Assembly (NCBI RefSeq): GCF_032191465.1
Contig: NZ_JAQOUE010000001.1
Span: 2,626,001-2,690,000 of the forward strand
Source of the DNA: Candidatus Nitronereus thalassa
GTDB lineage: Bacteria; Nitrospirota; Nitrospiria; Nitrospirales; UBA8639
Direction of reading: 5' to 3'
DNA: 64,000 nucleotides
Shown: in pieces, positions 27,513 to 37,294 of the stretch
How the letters are laid out: each line of letters opens with the position of its first letter
How positions within the stretch are numbered: the stretch's first letter is position 1
The notes under the pieces: model-generated
What the model was told of the DNA's origin: nothing
The model's database searches: none
Seen by the model: the letters and a program-made list of their open reading frames with translations, nothing else
Made by a program: the position numbers and the translations under genes

Positions 27513-27786
27513 ATGAAGACAAATAAAGGAGAATAACAAGTTTTTCAAAAAAAAGATTACGGACACAGGTACTCACACATCACGATCGCCAGTCTTTTCC
27601 CTGTTCCAAGACACTTCTCCTTGATTGTACACAAATCATTTCTTGAGTCTAGCAGGAAACAAGAAAAAGTTTCTGGAACCTCCCCCATTCCCTATATGAA
27701 GGGAAAAGCCTTGTCATTTCCCGTATAATCTCGTATGTGCTTCAGCTTGATGAACCGAATGTGAATAAAAACGAAAAAAGAGAACT

Positions 27787-28950
27787 ATGCATCTTCACTT
27801 TGACTGTTTTTCCGGAATCAGCGGGGATATGACGTTGGGAGCCCTGGTAGATCTAGGGTTTTCTCCGCACATCCTCAGAAAACGCCTCAAGGCCTTGCCT
27901 CTCTCCGGCTATCGTCTCAAAGTTTCAAAAGTCTACCGTGGGGCCATCCATGCCACCAAGGTCGATGTCATCATCACCCAGGGCCAGGACAAACCTCTTT
28001 CTTGGCCGCAGATTCGACGGCTTATCTCGAAAAGCCCAGTCCCTCCCTGGGTGAAACACCAGGCACTCTCTGTCTTTGAACGGCTAGCCCAGGCCGAAGG
28101 CGTGGTGCATGGCCAAGACGCTACCTCAGTCCATTTTCATGAAGTCGGTGTCATTGATTCCTTGGTGGATATTGTAGGTGCACTGCTGGGCTTCCATGAA
28201 CTAGGGATTTCAACCTTCAGTTCGACCCCCATGAATGTGGGTTCTGGAACCATCCAATGTACTCATGGAGCCTTGCCCGTTCCTGGGCCCGCGGTCGCGG
28301 AGTTAGCCAAAGGATATCCGATATTTTCCAATGGGCCGGCAAGAGAATTGACGACTCCCACTGGAATGGCGCTGGTGACGACGTTGGTCCAAACATTTAA
28401 CCAACTTCCCCCAGTGATTCCCGACGCAATTGGGTATGGGGCGGGCACGGCCAACCCCCATGATTGGCCCAATGTCTTGCGAGTGTTCATTGCCAAAACC
28501 CAGTCGCCGGAGTGGTATGAATCTGACCAGGTTGTTCAATTGGAAACCAATATCGATGATATGAATCCTCAAATGTACGAATCTGTCATGGAATGTTTAT
28601 TTGAGAAAGGGGCCCTCGATGTCAGTCTTACCCCGACCTTCATGAAACGCAATCGTCCGGGGATTATCCTGACCGTGTTGGCCAAAGCCGAGCAGGTTGA
28701 TGAGTTGGTGCAAATCATCTTTCGTGAAACAACGTCTATCGGTCTGCGAAGGCAAGTGATTGACCGGGTAACCCTCTCCCGATCCACGAGCACCGTTCGG
28801 TTGCCTCAAGGCACAGTCAGAGTGAAAACGATTCACCTGGGCGACATTCTCAAACACCGGCCAGAGTTTCAAGACTGCCAAGCCATTAGCCGCAAGACAG
28901 GCATTCCTGTTCAAGACATCATGGCAGCAGTGTTTCAAAAACTTTCGTAA
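27787..28950 (+). CDS. larC: Nickel insertion protein LarC
   Basis: 387 residues as one continuous frame; in Lactobacillus the gene is split by a frameshift. The N-terminus MHLHFDCFSGISGDMTLGAL is the family signature, and VHFHEVGVIDSLVDIVGAL and the C-terminal LETNIDDMNPQMY block are also typical. LarC is the CTP-dependent enzyme that inserts nickel into the pincer cofactor. It leads a plus-strand run, with pdxA 11 bases downstream. Confidence 0.93.
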   Translation: MHLHFDCFSGISGDMTLGALVDLGFSPHILRKRLKALPLSGYRLKVSKVYRGAIHATKVDVIITQGQDKPLSWPQIRRLISKSPVPPWVKHQALSVFERLAQAEGVVHGQDATSVHFHEVGVIDSLVDIVGALLGFHELGISTFSSTPMNVGSGTIQCTHGALPVPGPAVAELAKGYPIFSNGPARELTTPTGMALVTTLVQTFNQLPPVIPDAIGYGAGTANPHDWPNVLRVFIAKTQSPEWYESDQVVQLETNIDDMNPQMYESVMECLFEKGALDVSLTPTFMKRNRPGIILTVLAKAEQVDELVQIIFRETTSIGLRRQVIDRVTLSRSTSTVRLPQGTVRVKTIHLGDILKHRPEFQDCQAISRKTGIPVQDIMAAVFQKLS

Positions 28951-28961
28951 TATCTTCCAGC

Positions 28962-29987
28962 ATGCCTATTTCCCCAACACGTTCCAAGCCATTTCTGGCC
29001 ATCACCATGGGTGATCCAGCAGGCATTGGGCCAGAAATTATTCTAAAGGCCCTGGCCTCGCCCATGGTATGGAGAGAGTGCAGGCCCATCGTGGTGGGAT
29101 CGGTCCCAGTTTTCAAAAAGGAAATGGAGCGTTTAGGTTCTTCGTTGAAAATCGTGTCTTTTTCAGGAGCCCACATTTCTAACAACCAAAAACTCGTGGT
29201 TAAGGGGCGACTGCCAATTCTTGATTCATTAAAGAAACCTCTGGGCCGGTTTCCCATGGGAAAGGCCAGGCGGGAGACAGGGGCGGCATCTTTGCAATGT
29301 ATCGATACTGCCGTTCATCTTGCACAAAGCCAATGTGTTGCAGGAATCGTGACTGCGCCGATAAACAAAGAAGCGATTCATTTAGCTGGGTGTACGCATC
29401 CTGGACATACTGAGTTGTTGGCTGCTCTGACCAAGACTAAGAATTTTGGAATGATGTTGATGGGAGGCCCGCTCAAAATACTGTTCGTCACCACGCATCT
29501 CTCCATTCGAACAATGCCTGCTGCCCTGACAACCAAAGGAATTTTTAACGCCATTCAACTGGCTCATAGGGCCATGCGACAGCATTTCCAGATTGCGCGT
29601 CCTCGTGTGGGAGTCGCGGCGTTGAATCCCCATGCCGGGGAACATGGCCTGTTTGGGAATGAAGAACAGCGCATCATTGCCCCTACCATTCTCAAAGCCA
29701 AACATGCAGGCATGCGCGTCAGTGGACCCTGGCCGGCAGATACGTTGTTTGGCGCGGCGGTCCGAGGTGATTATGATGTCGTTGTGGCTATGTACCACGA
29801 TCAGGGGCTGATCCCGCTCAAGACCATTGCCTTTGGACAATGTATCAATATGACTGTGGGATTACCCATTCTCAGAACCTCTGTGGATCATGGAACTGCC
29901 TATGATATTGCTGGAAAGGGAAAAGCCGACCCCCTAAGTTTGATCCAAGCTATCACCTTAGCTGCGCGGTTGGCTAGGCCGTTATGA
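28962..29987 (+). CDS. pdxA: 4-hydroxythreonine-4-phosphate dehydrogenase
   Basis: 341 residues, normal for PdxA. Motifs include TMGDPAGIGPEI at the start, VTAPINKEAIHLAGCTHPGHTE in two adjoining pieces with metal-binding His, LNPHAGEHGLFG and AMYHDQGLIPLK. It oxidises 4-phosphohydroxy-L-threonine in pyridoxal 5'-phosphate synthesis in the cytoplasm. It sits 11 bases after larC and 89 bp before rsmB in a co-directional run. Confidence 0.95.
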   Translation: MPISPTRSKPFLAITMGDPAGIGPEIILKALASPMVWRECRPIVVGSVPVFKKEMERLGSSLKIVSFSGAHISNNQKLVVKGRLPILDSLKKPLGRFPMGKARRETGAASLQCIDTAVHLAQSQCVAGIVTAPINKEAIHLAGCTHPGHTELLAALTKTKNFGMMLMGGPLKILFVTTHLSIRTMPAALTTKGIFNAIQLAHRAMRQHFQIARPRVGVAALNPHAGEHGLFGNEEQRIIAPTILKAKHAGMRVSGPWPADTLFGAAVRGDYDVVVAMYHDQGLIPLKTIAFGQCINMTVGLPILRTSVDHGTAYDIAGKGKADPLSLIQAITLAARLARPL

Positions 29988-30076
29988 ATTTGTGGTTGAA
30001 GGGAGCATTTCAAGTTCGAGGGCTTCTCGAGCCCCTGAAGATTCCTTCCCGAGTACCTCTCTCTTTGGTTTGATAC

Positions 30077-31483
30077 ATGCCAGCTTCTGACTCTGATCCC
30101 AGGCCATCTGCAAGCCACACGAAATCGTCCAGCCGAGCCGTGGCATTGCACGTCCTGCTTGAGGTGGAGCGGCGGCATGTATTTGCCGATGAGGCGTTCC
30201 AACAATTAACCAAGAACAGCCCACTGTCTACTGTGGATAGAGGGTTGGCGTTTGATTTGGTGTTCGGCGTTCTTCGTCATCGTGGCCATTTAGATTGGCG
30301 ACTTCATGCGCTGACAAAAAAGTCCCTGTCTGGATTGCCGACTATCATCGTGATGATCCTTCGTCTGGGAGCCTATCAACTCTTGTATTTGGATCGGATT
30401 CCGGACTCAGCCGCTGTGAATGAATGCGTCAAGTTGGCAAAGCGAGTGAAGGGCCGGGATTGGAGTGGGGTGGTCAATGGCGTGTTACGAAACCTGACTC
30501 GACAAGCCGACCCGCCGTGGCCTGATCCAACTGAAGATCCCGTGCAGGCCCTTTCGATTCGATATTCCTGTCCCCCCTGGCTTACCCAAAGATGGATTGA
30601 TCGCTTCGGCTTCGATCGTGCAGAGGAGATCTGTCGACAATCGAATAGCATTCCTCCCTTGACTCTTCGGACCAATGCGCTTCGGGCCTCACGCCATAAG
30701 CTAAAAGAACGGCTGCAAGCAGAGGGTTATTCCGTGACAGAAACAGTCGTCAGTCCTCTTGGACTCACCTTGGGAAAATGCGGCACTCTGACGACATTGA
30801 CTGCTTTGCAGGAGGGATGGTGTTACGTGGAGGATGAAGCCGCGCAATTGGTTCCCTTTCTGTTGGATGTTCAACCAGGCCATCGGGTGTTGGATGCTTG
30901 TGCGGCTCCTGGCGGGAAAGCCACAAATCTTGCGTCGCTCATGAAAGATCAGGGAGAGATACTTGCCGTTGATCGCAGTGCGCAGCGTTTACAGGCCTTG
31001 CAAGAAAATATAGTTAGGTTGGGGATCACGTGCATACATCCCGTCGTTGGTTCGTGGTCGGAAGGTTGGGCAACGGCTTCTCCCTTGAGAGCCTTCTGTG
31101 AAAAAGGATTGGATCGGATTCTCGTGGATGCCCCGTGTTCCGGATTAGGCGTGGTTCGTCGACACCCGGAGGCAAAATGGCAAAAGTCCGTGGACCAGTT
31201 TCCAGATCATCAACGATTTCAAGGAGAGATACTTCACCAGGTAAGTACTTACTTGAGACCTGGCGGAGTCTTGGTCTATAGTGCCTGCTCGGCTGAACCG
31301 GAGGAGACAACGGAAGTTATCACGCAATTTTGTCTCGCTCATCCAGAATTTCGGCATGAAGAGGTAGTCACCTGGCTCCCGTCCGGAGCCAAGGCCTTGA
31401 CGACCCCCGAGGGGGATCTCATGACCCTGGGCTCACCCTACGATATGGATGGATTTTTTGCCGCCCGTCTTCAAAAGGTCTGA
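30077..31483 (+). CDS. rsmB: 16S rRNA (cytosine-967-C5)-methyltransferase RsmB
   Basis: 468 residues. The N-terminal NusB-like domain (about 15-150) is followed by the Fmu/NOL1 methyltransferase core: VLDACAAPGGKATNLA, the motif DAPCSGLGVVRRHPEAKW with the TC/PC-type catalytic Cys, and YSACSAEPEE. It methylates C967 of 16S rRNA. rpe starts 3 bases after the stop, indicating tight coupling. Confidence 0.93.
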   Translation: MPASDSDPRPSASHTKSSSRAVALHVLLEVERRHVFADEAFQQLTKNSPLSTVDRGLAFDLVFGVLRHRGHLDWRLHALTKKSLSGLPTIIVMILRLGAYQLLYLDRIPDSAAVNECVKLAKRVKGRDWSGVVNGVLRNLTRQADPPWPDPTEDPVQALSIRYSCPPWLTQRWIDRFGFDRAEEICRQSNSIPPLTLRTNALRASRHKLKERLQAEGYSVTETVVSPLGLTLGKCGTLTTLTALQEGWCYVEDEAAQLVPFLLDVQPGHRVLDACAAPGGKATNLASLMKDQGEILAVDRSAQRLQALQENIVRLGITCIHPVVGSWSEGWATASPLRAFCEKGLDRILVDAPCSGLGVVRRHPEAKWQKSVDQFPDHQRFQGEILHQVSTYLRPGGVLVYSACSAEPEETTEVITQFCLAHPEFRHEEVVTWLPSGAKALTTPEGDLMTLGSPYDMDGFFAARLQKV

Positions 31484-31486
31484 TTC

Positions 31487-32170
31487 GTGAATGCTCGCTC
31501 CGTAAAAATTGCCCCGTCCATTCTTTCCGCGGATTTTGCTCGCCTTGGTGAAGAGGTCGCTGCAGTTGAATCTGCGGGCGCAGATTTTATTCATGTCGAT
31601 GTAATGGATGGCCACTTTGTCCCCAATTTGACGATTGGGCCACCCATTGTGGAGTCGCTTCGCAAAGTGACTTCATTACCACTGGACGTTCATTTAATGA
31701 TCACAAATCCTGATGCCTTTATTCCGGAGTTTGCGGAAGCCGGAGCGAATTATCTCACGGTGCATACGGAAACATGCCCGCATTTGCACCGTACCATTCA
31801 GTTGATTAAGGAACATGGGGTAAAAGCCGGGATTACGTTGAATCCCTCGACCTCTATAAGTACCCTTGAAGAAGTCATCGCGGATGCGGATCTGGTGTTG
31901 ATTATGTCAGTCAATCCTGGATTCGGTGGTCAGAAATTCATTCCTGCGGCCTTGGATAAGATCTCTAGAACCAGAGATCTTATGACTCGAAAAAGGAGCC
32001 ACGCATTACTTGAAGTTGATGGTGGCATCAAAGTCGACAACACGGCGGAAGTGGTCAAAGCCGGAGCCGATGTGTTGGTGGCCGGCTCAGCTATCTTTAA
32101 TAGCTCCAATTATGCCGAAACAATCCGGGCATTTCGATCCGCTGCCCATGCCCTTTCTGCCTCGTTGTAA
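31487..32170 (+). CDS. rpe: Ribulose-phosphate 3-epimerase
   Basis: 227 residues with a GTG start 3 bases after rsmB. The TIM-barrel blocks are clear: [51 protein letters not shown] and LEVDGGI, with metal-binding His and catalytic Asp in place. It interconverts ribulose 5-phosphate and xylulose 5-phosphate in the pentose-phosphate pathway. pheS follows after 3 bases. Confidence 0.96.
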   Translation: MNARSVKIAPSILSADFARLGEEVAAVESAGADFIHVDVMDGHFVPNLTIGPPIVESLRKVTSLPLDVHLMITNPDAFIPEFAEAGANYLTVHTETCPHLHRTIQLIKEHGVKAGITLNPSTSISTLEEVIADADLVLIMSVNPGFGGQKFIPAALDKISRTRDLMTRKRSHALLEVDGGIKVDNTAEVVKAGADVLVAGSAIFNSSNYAETIRAFRSAAHALSASL

Positions 32171-32173
32171 CTC

Positions 32174-33733
32174 ATGAGTGCCAAAGCTCTGTACGATAGT
32201 CTGCACCCTTTGGAAGTTCACCTCCTGGCCGCGTTGTTTTCTCAATCGACTGCCCTATCCGACGCCAAACTTGTGGAATTGACGCCTCTTGAACCTTCGC
32301 AAATCAGCATGGCCCTAGGTTGGCTCCAAGCCAAGTCCTGTATTCAAACTGATTCCGAAACCATTACTCATTTAGTGGGATTAACTGATGTTGGTCGAGG
32401 CTATTTAACAAGCGGATCGCCGGCGGAATGGATTCTTCTCACCTGCGGAGAGGCGACACAACAGGGATCGTCACTGACCGTTAAGGATCTTCAAGCGAAA
32501 GACTTGTTTCAGCCCACCGAACTCAGTCGGGCGATTGGGCTGCTTAAAAAGGAAGGGGCCATTCAAATGGTCTCTGGAGGTGCGATTGAAACCACTGGCA
32601 CCCCCAGCCCAACTACCGAGAAACTCAAAACCCTGCTTAGGAAACTTGAAACCGCAACTGAAGAGCTCTCGTCTTTTTCCGCAGAGGATCGGGCACTCCT
32701 AAAACAGTTTTCCGTGAAGCGCGGAAATGCAAATGAGCCTTTCCGGATCGAGGAGCGGGTTGAACGGGCTTATACGTTAACCGCTGAAGGGCAGGCCGTA
32801 GCGAAACTATGCCGCCCGGGTGCTACAGAAGAAATTTCTCAATTGACTCCGGAGATGCTTAAGGATGGTACTTGGCGAAATAAACCATTTCGGAAATACA
32901 CCATCAATCTTCCTCCGCCGCGAGTGGCCTCTGGCCGACGGCATCCCTATCGGGAATTTCTCGACCTCGTCAAGCGTCGGTTGGTGAGCATGGGATTTCA
33001 AGAAATGCGAGGTCCGTTGGTGGAAACCGAATTTTGGGATATGGACGCTCTCTATATGCCGCAGTTTCATCCGGCACGCGCCATTCACGATGTGTACTTT
33101 GTGAAGAATCCCCAGCATGCGGACAAAATCGCCGAACCTTTTCTGTCCCGGGTGGCCGAGGCCCACGAAAAGGGAGGGACCTCGGGATCGACGGGGTGGG
33201 GTTATCAATATGACCGAGAGCGAGCTCGTCGTCTTGTGTTGCGAAGTCAAGGCACGGCGGTTTCCGCCAGAACCTTAGCCGCCAATCCCTTGGTGCCTGG
33301 TAAATACTTTTCGATTGCCCGGTGCTTTCGATACGATCAAGTCGATGCCACGCATGCGAGCGATTTTTATCAAGTTGAGGGAATAGTCCTAGGAGAGGAT
33401 ATCAACTTTCGCACTTTGCTTGGGCTTCTTACCCTCTTTGCCAAAGAAATGGCACAGGCAAAAGAAAGCAAGTTTTTGCCAGCATATTTTCCTTTCACTG
33501 AGCCGTCTGTGGAATTGCACGTTCGACATCCGAGGCTGGGGTGGATGGAGTTGGGAGGAGCCGGGTTGTTTCGACCTGAAGTGACGTATCCGCTCGGTGT
33601 CACTGTTCCTGTGATTGCCTGGGGGTTGGGACTGGATCGTATGGCCATGATGGCGCTGGGGCTTCAGGATATTCGAGATCTATTCTCGGTGGATTTGGAA
33701 AAAGTTAGGACCATGCGTGGGCGGTTCTCTTAG
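32174..33733 (+). CDS. pheS: Phenylalanine-tRNA ligase alpha subunit, archaeal/eukaryotic type
   Basis: 519 residues, against about 330-350 in most bacteria. The first about 230 residues hold winged-helix modules (HPLEVHLLAALFSQSTAL, TPLEPSQISMALGWLQAKSC) like the DNA-binding-fold extension of archaeal and eukaryotic PheRS alpha. The class II catalytic core follows: HPYREFLDLVKRRLVSMGFQ, LRSQGTAVSARTL for motif 2, and a motif 3 region GLGLDRMAMMALG. It charges tRNA-Phe together with PheT. The gene lies 3 bases after rpe and 36 bp before pheT. It is not next to infC-rpmI-rplT as is common for the bacterial form. Confidence 0.93.
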   Translation: MSAKALYDSLHPLEVHLLAALFSQSTALSDAKLVELTPLEPSQISMALGWLQAKSCIQTDSETITHLVGLTDVGRGYLTSGSPAEWILLTCGEATQQGSSLTVKDLQAKDLFQPTELSRAIGLLKKEGAIQMVSGGAIETTGTPSPTTEKLKTLLRKLETATEELSSFSAEDRALLKQFSVKRGNANEPFRIEERVERAYTLTAEGQAVAKLCRPGATEEISQLTPEMLKDGTWRNKPFRKYTINLPPPRVASGRRHPYREFLDLVKRRLVSMGFQEMRGPLVETEFWDMDALYMPQFHPARAIHDVYFVKNPQHADKIAEPFLSRVAEAHEKGGTSGSTGWGYQYDRERARRLVLRSQGTAVSARTLAANPLVPGKYFSIARCFRYDQVDATHASDFYQVEGIVLGEDINFRTLLGLLTLFAKEMAQAKESKFLPAYFPFTEPSVELHVRHPRLGWMELGGAGLFRPEVTYPLGVTVPVIAWGLGLDRMAMMALGLQDIRDLFSVDLEKVRTMRGRFS

Positions 33734-33769
33734 TATTTTTGAGCCTGCATGTTTATGAGCTAAGACGTT

Positions 33770-35476
33770 ATGCCAACGATTTCTATTTTCCAAAAAGATT
33801 TTGAGGCGCTTGTTGGGCAGTCGACTTCGATTGACCAAATCGAAACCTGGTTGACCCTGGTGAAAGGTGAACTCAAGGATCACACGCCAGCCACGGGTGA
33901 AATTCGGGTGGAGCTGCAAGACAGCAACCGCCCCGATCTGTGGTGCGTGGAGGGTATTGCTCGACAAATTCGAATTAAACTTCAGAAAACTCCGGCTTCC
34001 TACCCCTTTCTCCAAACCAAGTCTCGGCCCAAACGAAAAATCACCGTGACTAAAGGCATGGAAAACGTTCGGCCATTCGTGGCCGCATGTTGCGCCACAA
34101 AATATCAGGTGACGGAAGAAGGGTTGACTCAACTCATCCAAGTCCAAGAAAAACTCGCGGATATTTATGGTCACAAACGCCAGACCGTCTCCATCGGTTT
34201 ATACCGTCTACCGAAAATTCAATTCCCAGTCACCTATGGATTGGTCAAGCCGGAGGAAGCACGATTTACTCCTCTTGGACTTTCTGAACAGTTAACCCTC
34301 AAAGAAATTTTGACAGTTCATCCCAAAGGGATTGAATACAGCCCTATCTTGGCCGACCATACTTCACTTCCTTTATTGTGGGACAAAGAAGGGCAGATTC
34401 TTTCGTTTCCTCCCATTATCAATAGCCGAGAAATTGGCGAAGTCCAAATTGGGGATTCCGAACTGATGGTTGAAGTGACGGGAACCGATTTGCGGATGGT
34501 GTTGTTGACGCTCAACATCTTTGCTGCCAATTTGGCCGATCGAGGCGCAGACATTGAACCCATTGAGGTGGTGTATCCCTATGCCACCGAATGGGGGAAA
34601 ACTCTTCGGACGCCTTGCGATATTAGCGAGGTTCAAAAAGTGCCGCTTTGCGCCATCGAATCAGCCTTAGGACTGCCCATGGGAGCGGAAACCGTTCACC
34701 AGGCCTTGACGGCCTATGGATATCAAGTGAAATCCAGTCGACATATCCTCGCGGTGCGGTTGCCCAGCTATCGAAGCGATTTGATGCATCCTATTGATGT
34801 GGCAGAGGATGTGGCCATTTCTCGCGGGTATGAGACCTTTGCGCCTATCATGCCCTCGCAATTTACTGTTGGCGCGCTCTCCGTTCTTGAACAAACGTCT
34901 GACGATATTCGCGATCAGATGATTGGCATGGGCTTCCAGGAAATGTTCTCGAATATTTTGATGTCCCATGAAGATCTTGTAGAACGCATGAATCTTATAC
35001 CCTCGGAACACCCGGTGGTGGAAGTCGATAATGTCATGTCACTCAATTATTCCTGTCTTCGATCCTGGATACTTCCTTCGCTCCTTCGCATCGAAACCGC
35101 GTCTCCACGGGCGTTCTACCCGCATCGCTTATTTGAAATCGGGGAAGTCGCGGTGCCCAATCTGAGCCTCGAGTTGGGGTCGAAAACTATCATAAAGATT
35201 GCTGGGTTGGTCGCACATCCCAACGCCAATTTTTCAGAAATTCATACGAGCCTTGATGTCCTGATGTACTATCTGCTGCAGGACTACACTCTCGAGCCCA
35301 CCACACACCGCTCGTTCTTAGACGGCCGGGTAGGGAAGATTATGGTTGGAGGACAATCGATCGGATTGATCGGCGAGCTTCACCCTGAGGTCCTGGAAGC
35401 CTGGCAAATCTCCATGCCTATCTCAGCGTTTGAACTCGAAGTGGATGTGTTGGTGAGAGAAGAACGCGAACGCTGA
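33770..35476 (+). CDS. pheT: Phenylalanine-tRNA ligase beta subunit, archaeal/eukaryotic type
   Basis: 568 residues, against about 800 in typical bacterial PheT. It starts directly with the archaeal-type B1 domain (SIFQKDFEALVGQ, then VELQDSNRPDLWCVEGIAR) and lacks the bacterial OB-fold tRNA-binding insert and the C-terminal ferredoxin-like anticodon domain. The B5 domain and the inactive class II-like core are present (LPSYRSDLMHPIDVAEDVAI, MGFQEMFSNILMS, GRVGKIMVGGQSIGLIGELH). It pairs with the archaeal-type PheS just upstream, so the whole heterotetramer is of that type. Confidence 0.92.
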   Translation: MPTISIFQKDFEALVGQSTSIDQIETWLTLVKGELKDHTPATGEIRVELQDSNRPDLWCVEGIARQIRIKLQKTPASYPFLQTKSRPKRKITVTKGMENVRPFVAACCATKYQVTEEGLTQLIQVQEKLADIYGHKRQTVSIGLYRLPKIQFPVTYGLVKPEEARFTPLGLSEQLTLKEILTVHPKGIEYSPILADHTSLPLLWDKEGQILSFPPIINSREIGEVQIGDSELMVEVTGTDLRMVLLTLNIFAANLADRGADIEPIEVVYPYATEWGKTLRTPCDISEVQKVPLCAIESALGLPMGAETVHQALTAYGYQVKSSRHILAVRLPSYRSDLMHPIDVAEDVAISRGYETFAPIMPSQFTVGALSVLEQTSDDIRDQMIGMGFQEMFSNILMSHEDLVERMNLIPSEHPVVEVDNVMSLNYSCLRSWILPSLLRIETASPRAFYPHRLFEIGEVAVPNLSLELGSKTIIKIAGLVAHPNANFSEIHTSLDVLMYYLLQDYTLEPTTHRSFLDGRVGKIMVGGQSIGLIGELHPEVLEAWQISMPISAFELEVDVLVREERER

Positions 35477-35557
35477 TTAGTTTTCCTTCCTTCTGTCATT
35501 CTGAGCAAAGCGAAGAATCTCTCTTTCCGCATTACTGAACTGCCTTACTGTGCCGGC

Positions 35558-35582
35558 ATTCCCGACATTGTTAATCGGGAAT
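35558..35582. repeat. Short palindromic repeat ATTCCCGA-N9-TCGGGAAT (left flank)
   Basis: Perfect 8-bp arms around 9 bases. A near-identical copy in opposite orientation, including the following CCAGG, is at 37567-37591, and a third is at 59907-59930. It resembles the widespread dRS3-like ATTCCC...GGGAAT repeats. A different common motif, CATTCTGAGC...GCGAAGAATC, precedes it at 35497-35519. Confidence 0.75.
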
Positions 35583-35603
35583 CCAGGTTTGGATTTTATT
35601 TAA

Positions 35604-35850
35604 GCAGGGTTTCGCCCCCGCCGACGAGGCACTTTTGTTTCGGCAAAAGTGCCCAAAACCATTCTTGCCCGTGCGCGGCCCTCCAGAGAATGGTCAAAAA
35701 CTCCCCATTCTCTTCCGGGTCCCTTCGCCTCCGTACCGAATAAGATGGCTCAGGAACTCGCTCCGAGGTGCAAAGCCACCTCTCCGCTCAAACAGCCTTC
35801 GCCAAAAAAGTCGATTCGGTACTCCACCTACGCCGCCCCCAACGCGGGGT
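35604..35850 (-). repeat. Dispersed structured repeat, copy 2
   Basis: Minus-orientation copy. In element orientation the end hairpin is GCGGGG-GCGAAA-CCCTGC (one G-U pair, 35604-35621), the second hairpin is GGCACTTTTG-CCGAAA-CAAAAGTGCC (35628-35653), and the long-range stem is GTACCGAAT / ATTCGGTAC (35733-35741, 35814-35822). Relative to copy 1 these are paired changes. It has the optional inner hairpin GAGGTG / CACCTC shared with copy 3. It lies directly downstream of the two-gene cassette, on the same strand. Confidence 0.8.
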
Positions 35851-35960
35851 GAAATGAGCTTTTGATATTCTGTGACTCACAAAACTCTCAACAATAAATC
35901 GATCCACACGCCTGGTTGGAAAATCGTCCCAACGAAATCGAGCAAATCTGATTCAACTTG

Positions 35961-36431
35961 CTAGACATCTTTCTTAAACCATAAGTGATATTTCTTGACC
36001 ACAGGGTGGAATATATCTCTCGAATCAACTCCATCAATTAAAAAATACTCTTGATCTAGCGAATCAGAAACCTTGCCTGTTCTACAATTAAGGCCTTGAA
36101 TCTTAGATGTCCTTAAAGCCGTGCTCTTAGATAAAAAGTGTTTTCCCCGATTACATAGCGAATTTATTATTTGAAACTCATTTAAATTCCATATATCGAA
36201 AAAGAACAATTCACCTTTAGACAATGAATCGTTTTGTGGGTTTTTTTTCATCATTTCCTTAGAGCTTGATCCAGCAATCCACTCCCGTAAATGATTTAGA
36301 GAAAATATCAAAAAGAAAAATAATCTTTCACTTGGCCGAGAAGAATATTCGGAGACTGCAGATTGAATCTCTTTAAAAAGTTCCTCAGGACCTTCAAGGC
36401 CAAAGTAATCTAGTTTGTCCATTAGATTCAT
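35961..36431 (-). CDS. Helical protein with HEPN-like features, unknown function
   Basis: 156 residues, AT-rich codon use. The first half is helical (RLFFFLIFSLNHLREWIAG) and a conserved-looking segment INSLCNRGKHFL follows. The pairing of HLREW and NxxKHF is what I associate with HEPN-like helical proteins of toxin and defence loci, but the strict Rx4-6H nuclease motif is not seen. It starts 20 bases after the nuclease-like gene at 36452 and is surely co-transcribed. It may be the partner, immunity or second effector protein of that gene. Confidence 0.6.
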   Translation of the reverse strand: MNLMDKLDYFGLEGPEELFKEIQSAVSEYSSRPSERLFFFLIFSLNHLREWIAGSSSKEMMKKNPQNDSLSKGELFFFDIWNLNEFQIINSLCNRGKHFLSKSTALRTSKIQGLNCRTGKVSDSLDQEYFLIDGVDSRDIFHPVVKKYHLWFKKDV

Positions 36432-36451
36432 TATCTATATCTACTGTAATG

Positions 36452-37012
36452 TTAGAGCCGTTTGACATTGTAGATGTCGAATATCCTGCACAATTTTATG
36501 GTGGTGTCAAAGTCGAAACAAGGTGTAAAAACATACACGGGTTCTCCCCATGGGTATAGCCAAATGTGCAAATCAATTTCCTTAAAATCCTGATTGGTTC
36601 TCCCATAGCGATATGGATGCAAACTTTTCAAAGGCTTTCCGTTAATCTTGATTCGTCCATCTAATAAATCTCGCAGATTTTGATCATTAATTCGGCAATC
36701 GTGAGAAAACCAGACAAGTACATTAGGTACAAGATGTTTAGAGTTTACACTCCTGAATTGTTCTGCCGCCTTGTGAATTTTCTTTGTAAGGTTATTATGG
36801 GTAGTGGAGTGCAATTTCCCATCAGATTCCTTGTCATTTTTGACAGACTTTAGTTCACAGTAAAAGAAATACCCATTTGAATCAGACACTCTGAAATCCG
36901 GCGTGTTTTGATTGCGCTTGGAATCTTTTCCTGGATAGCGCTTTGGCTGAAGTTCATGCGATTTGAGAAACCTGATTGCAAAATCTTCGTCTTGTCTATT
37001 CATAGAACTCAT
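36452..37012 (-). CDS. Putative PD-(D/E)XK-fold nuclease-like protein
   Basis: 186 residues. The segment TPDFRVSDSNGYFFYCELKS matches the PD-x(n)-ExK core of restriction-endonuclease-fold proteins, with the Asp of TPDF and the Glu and Lys of ELK as candidate metal-binding and catalytic residues. The protein starts with a charged helix (RQDEDFAIRFLKSHELQP). Codon use is AT-rich compared with the flanking pheT and rplT. It forms a two-gene unit with the HEPN-like gene and is enclosed by repeats. A defence or toxin role is inference; no methyltransferase is near, so it is not an ordinary type II pair. Confidence 0.6.
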   Translation of the reverse strand: MSSMNRQDEDFAIRFLKSHELQPKRYPGKDSKRNQNTPDFRVSDSNGYFFYCELKSVKNDKESDGKLHSTTHNNLTKKIHKAAEQFRSVNSKHLVPNVLVWFSHDCRINDQNLRDLLDGRIKINGKPLKSLHPYRYGRTNQDFKEIDLHIWLYPWGEPVYVFTPCFDFDTTIKLCRIFDIYNVKRL

Positions 37013-37294
37013 CGAATTGATTAAATTCTGAATCCTGTTTGTTCAAAAGCCGGGAGTTTAGGTCTGTTGGAATAGTAGGCTAGCCACTTTAGATCAAGTT
37101 ATTGAGGTATTTTAAAATTCTACCCCCTGTCCCAAGAAAATAAAAGCGATACCTATTCTCTACTACTAGTTTTTTGATCCTCTAGAAGGTTTAGACAATC
37201 GGAAAAGTTCAGGTTTCTTTCATTGCTCGAAATGGTTAAGACTTAAAACGGTATTTTTCCTCATTTATGTATTCATTATGATTTTTCCTTTCAC

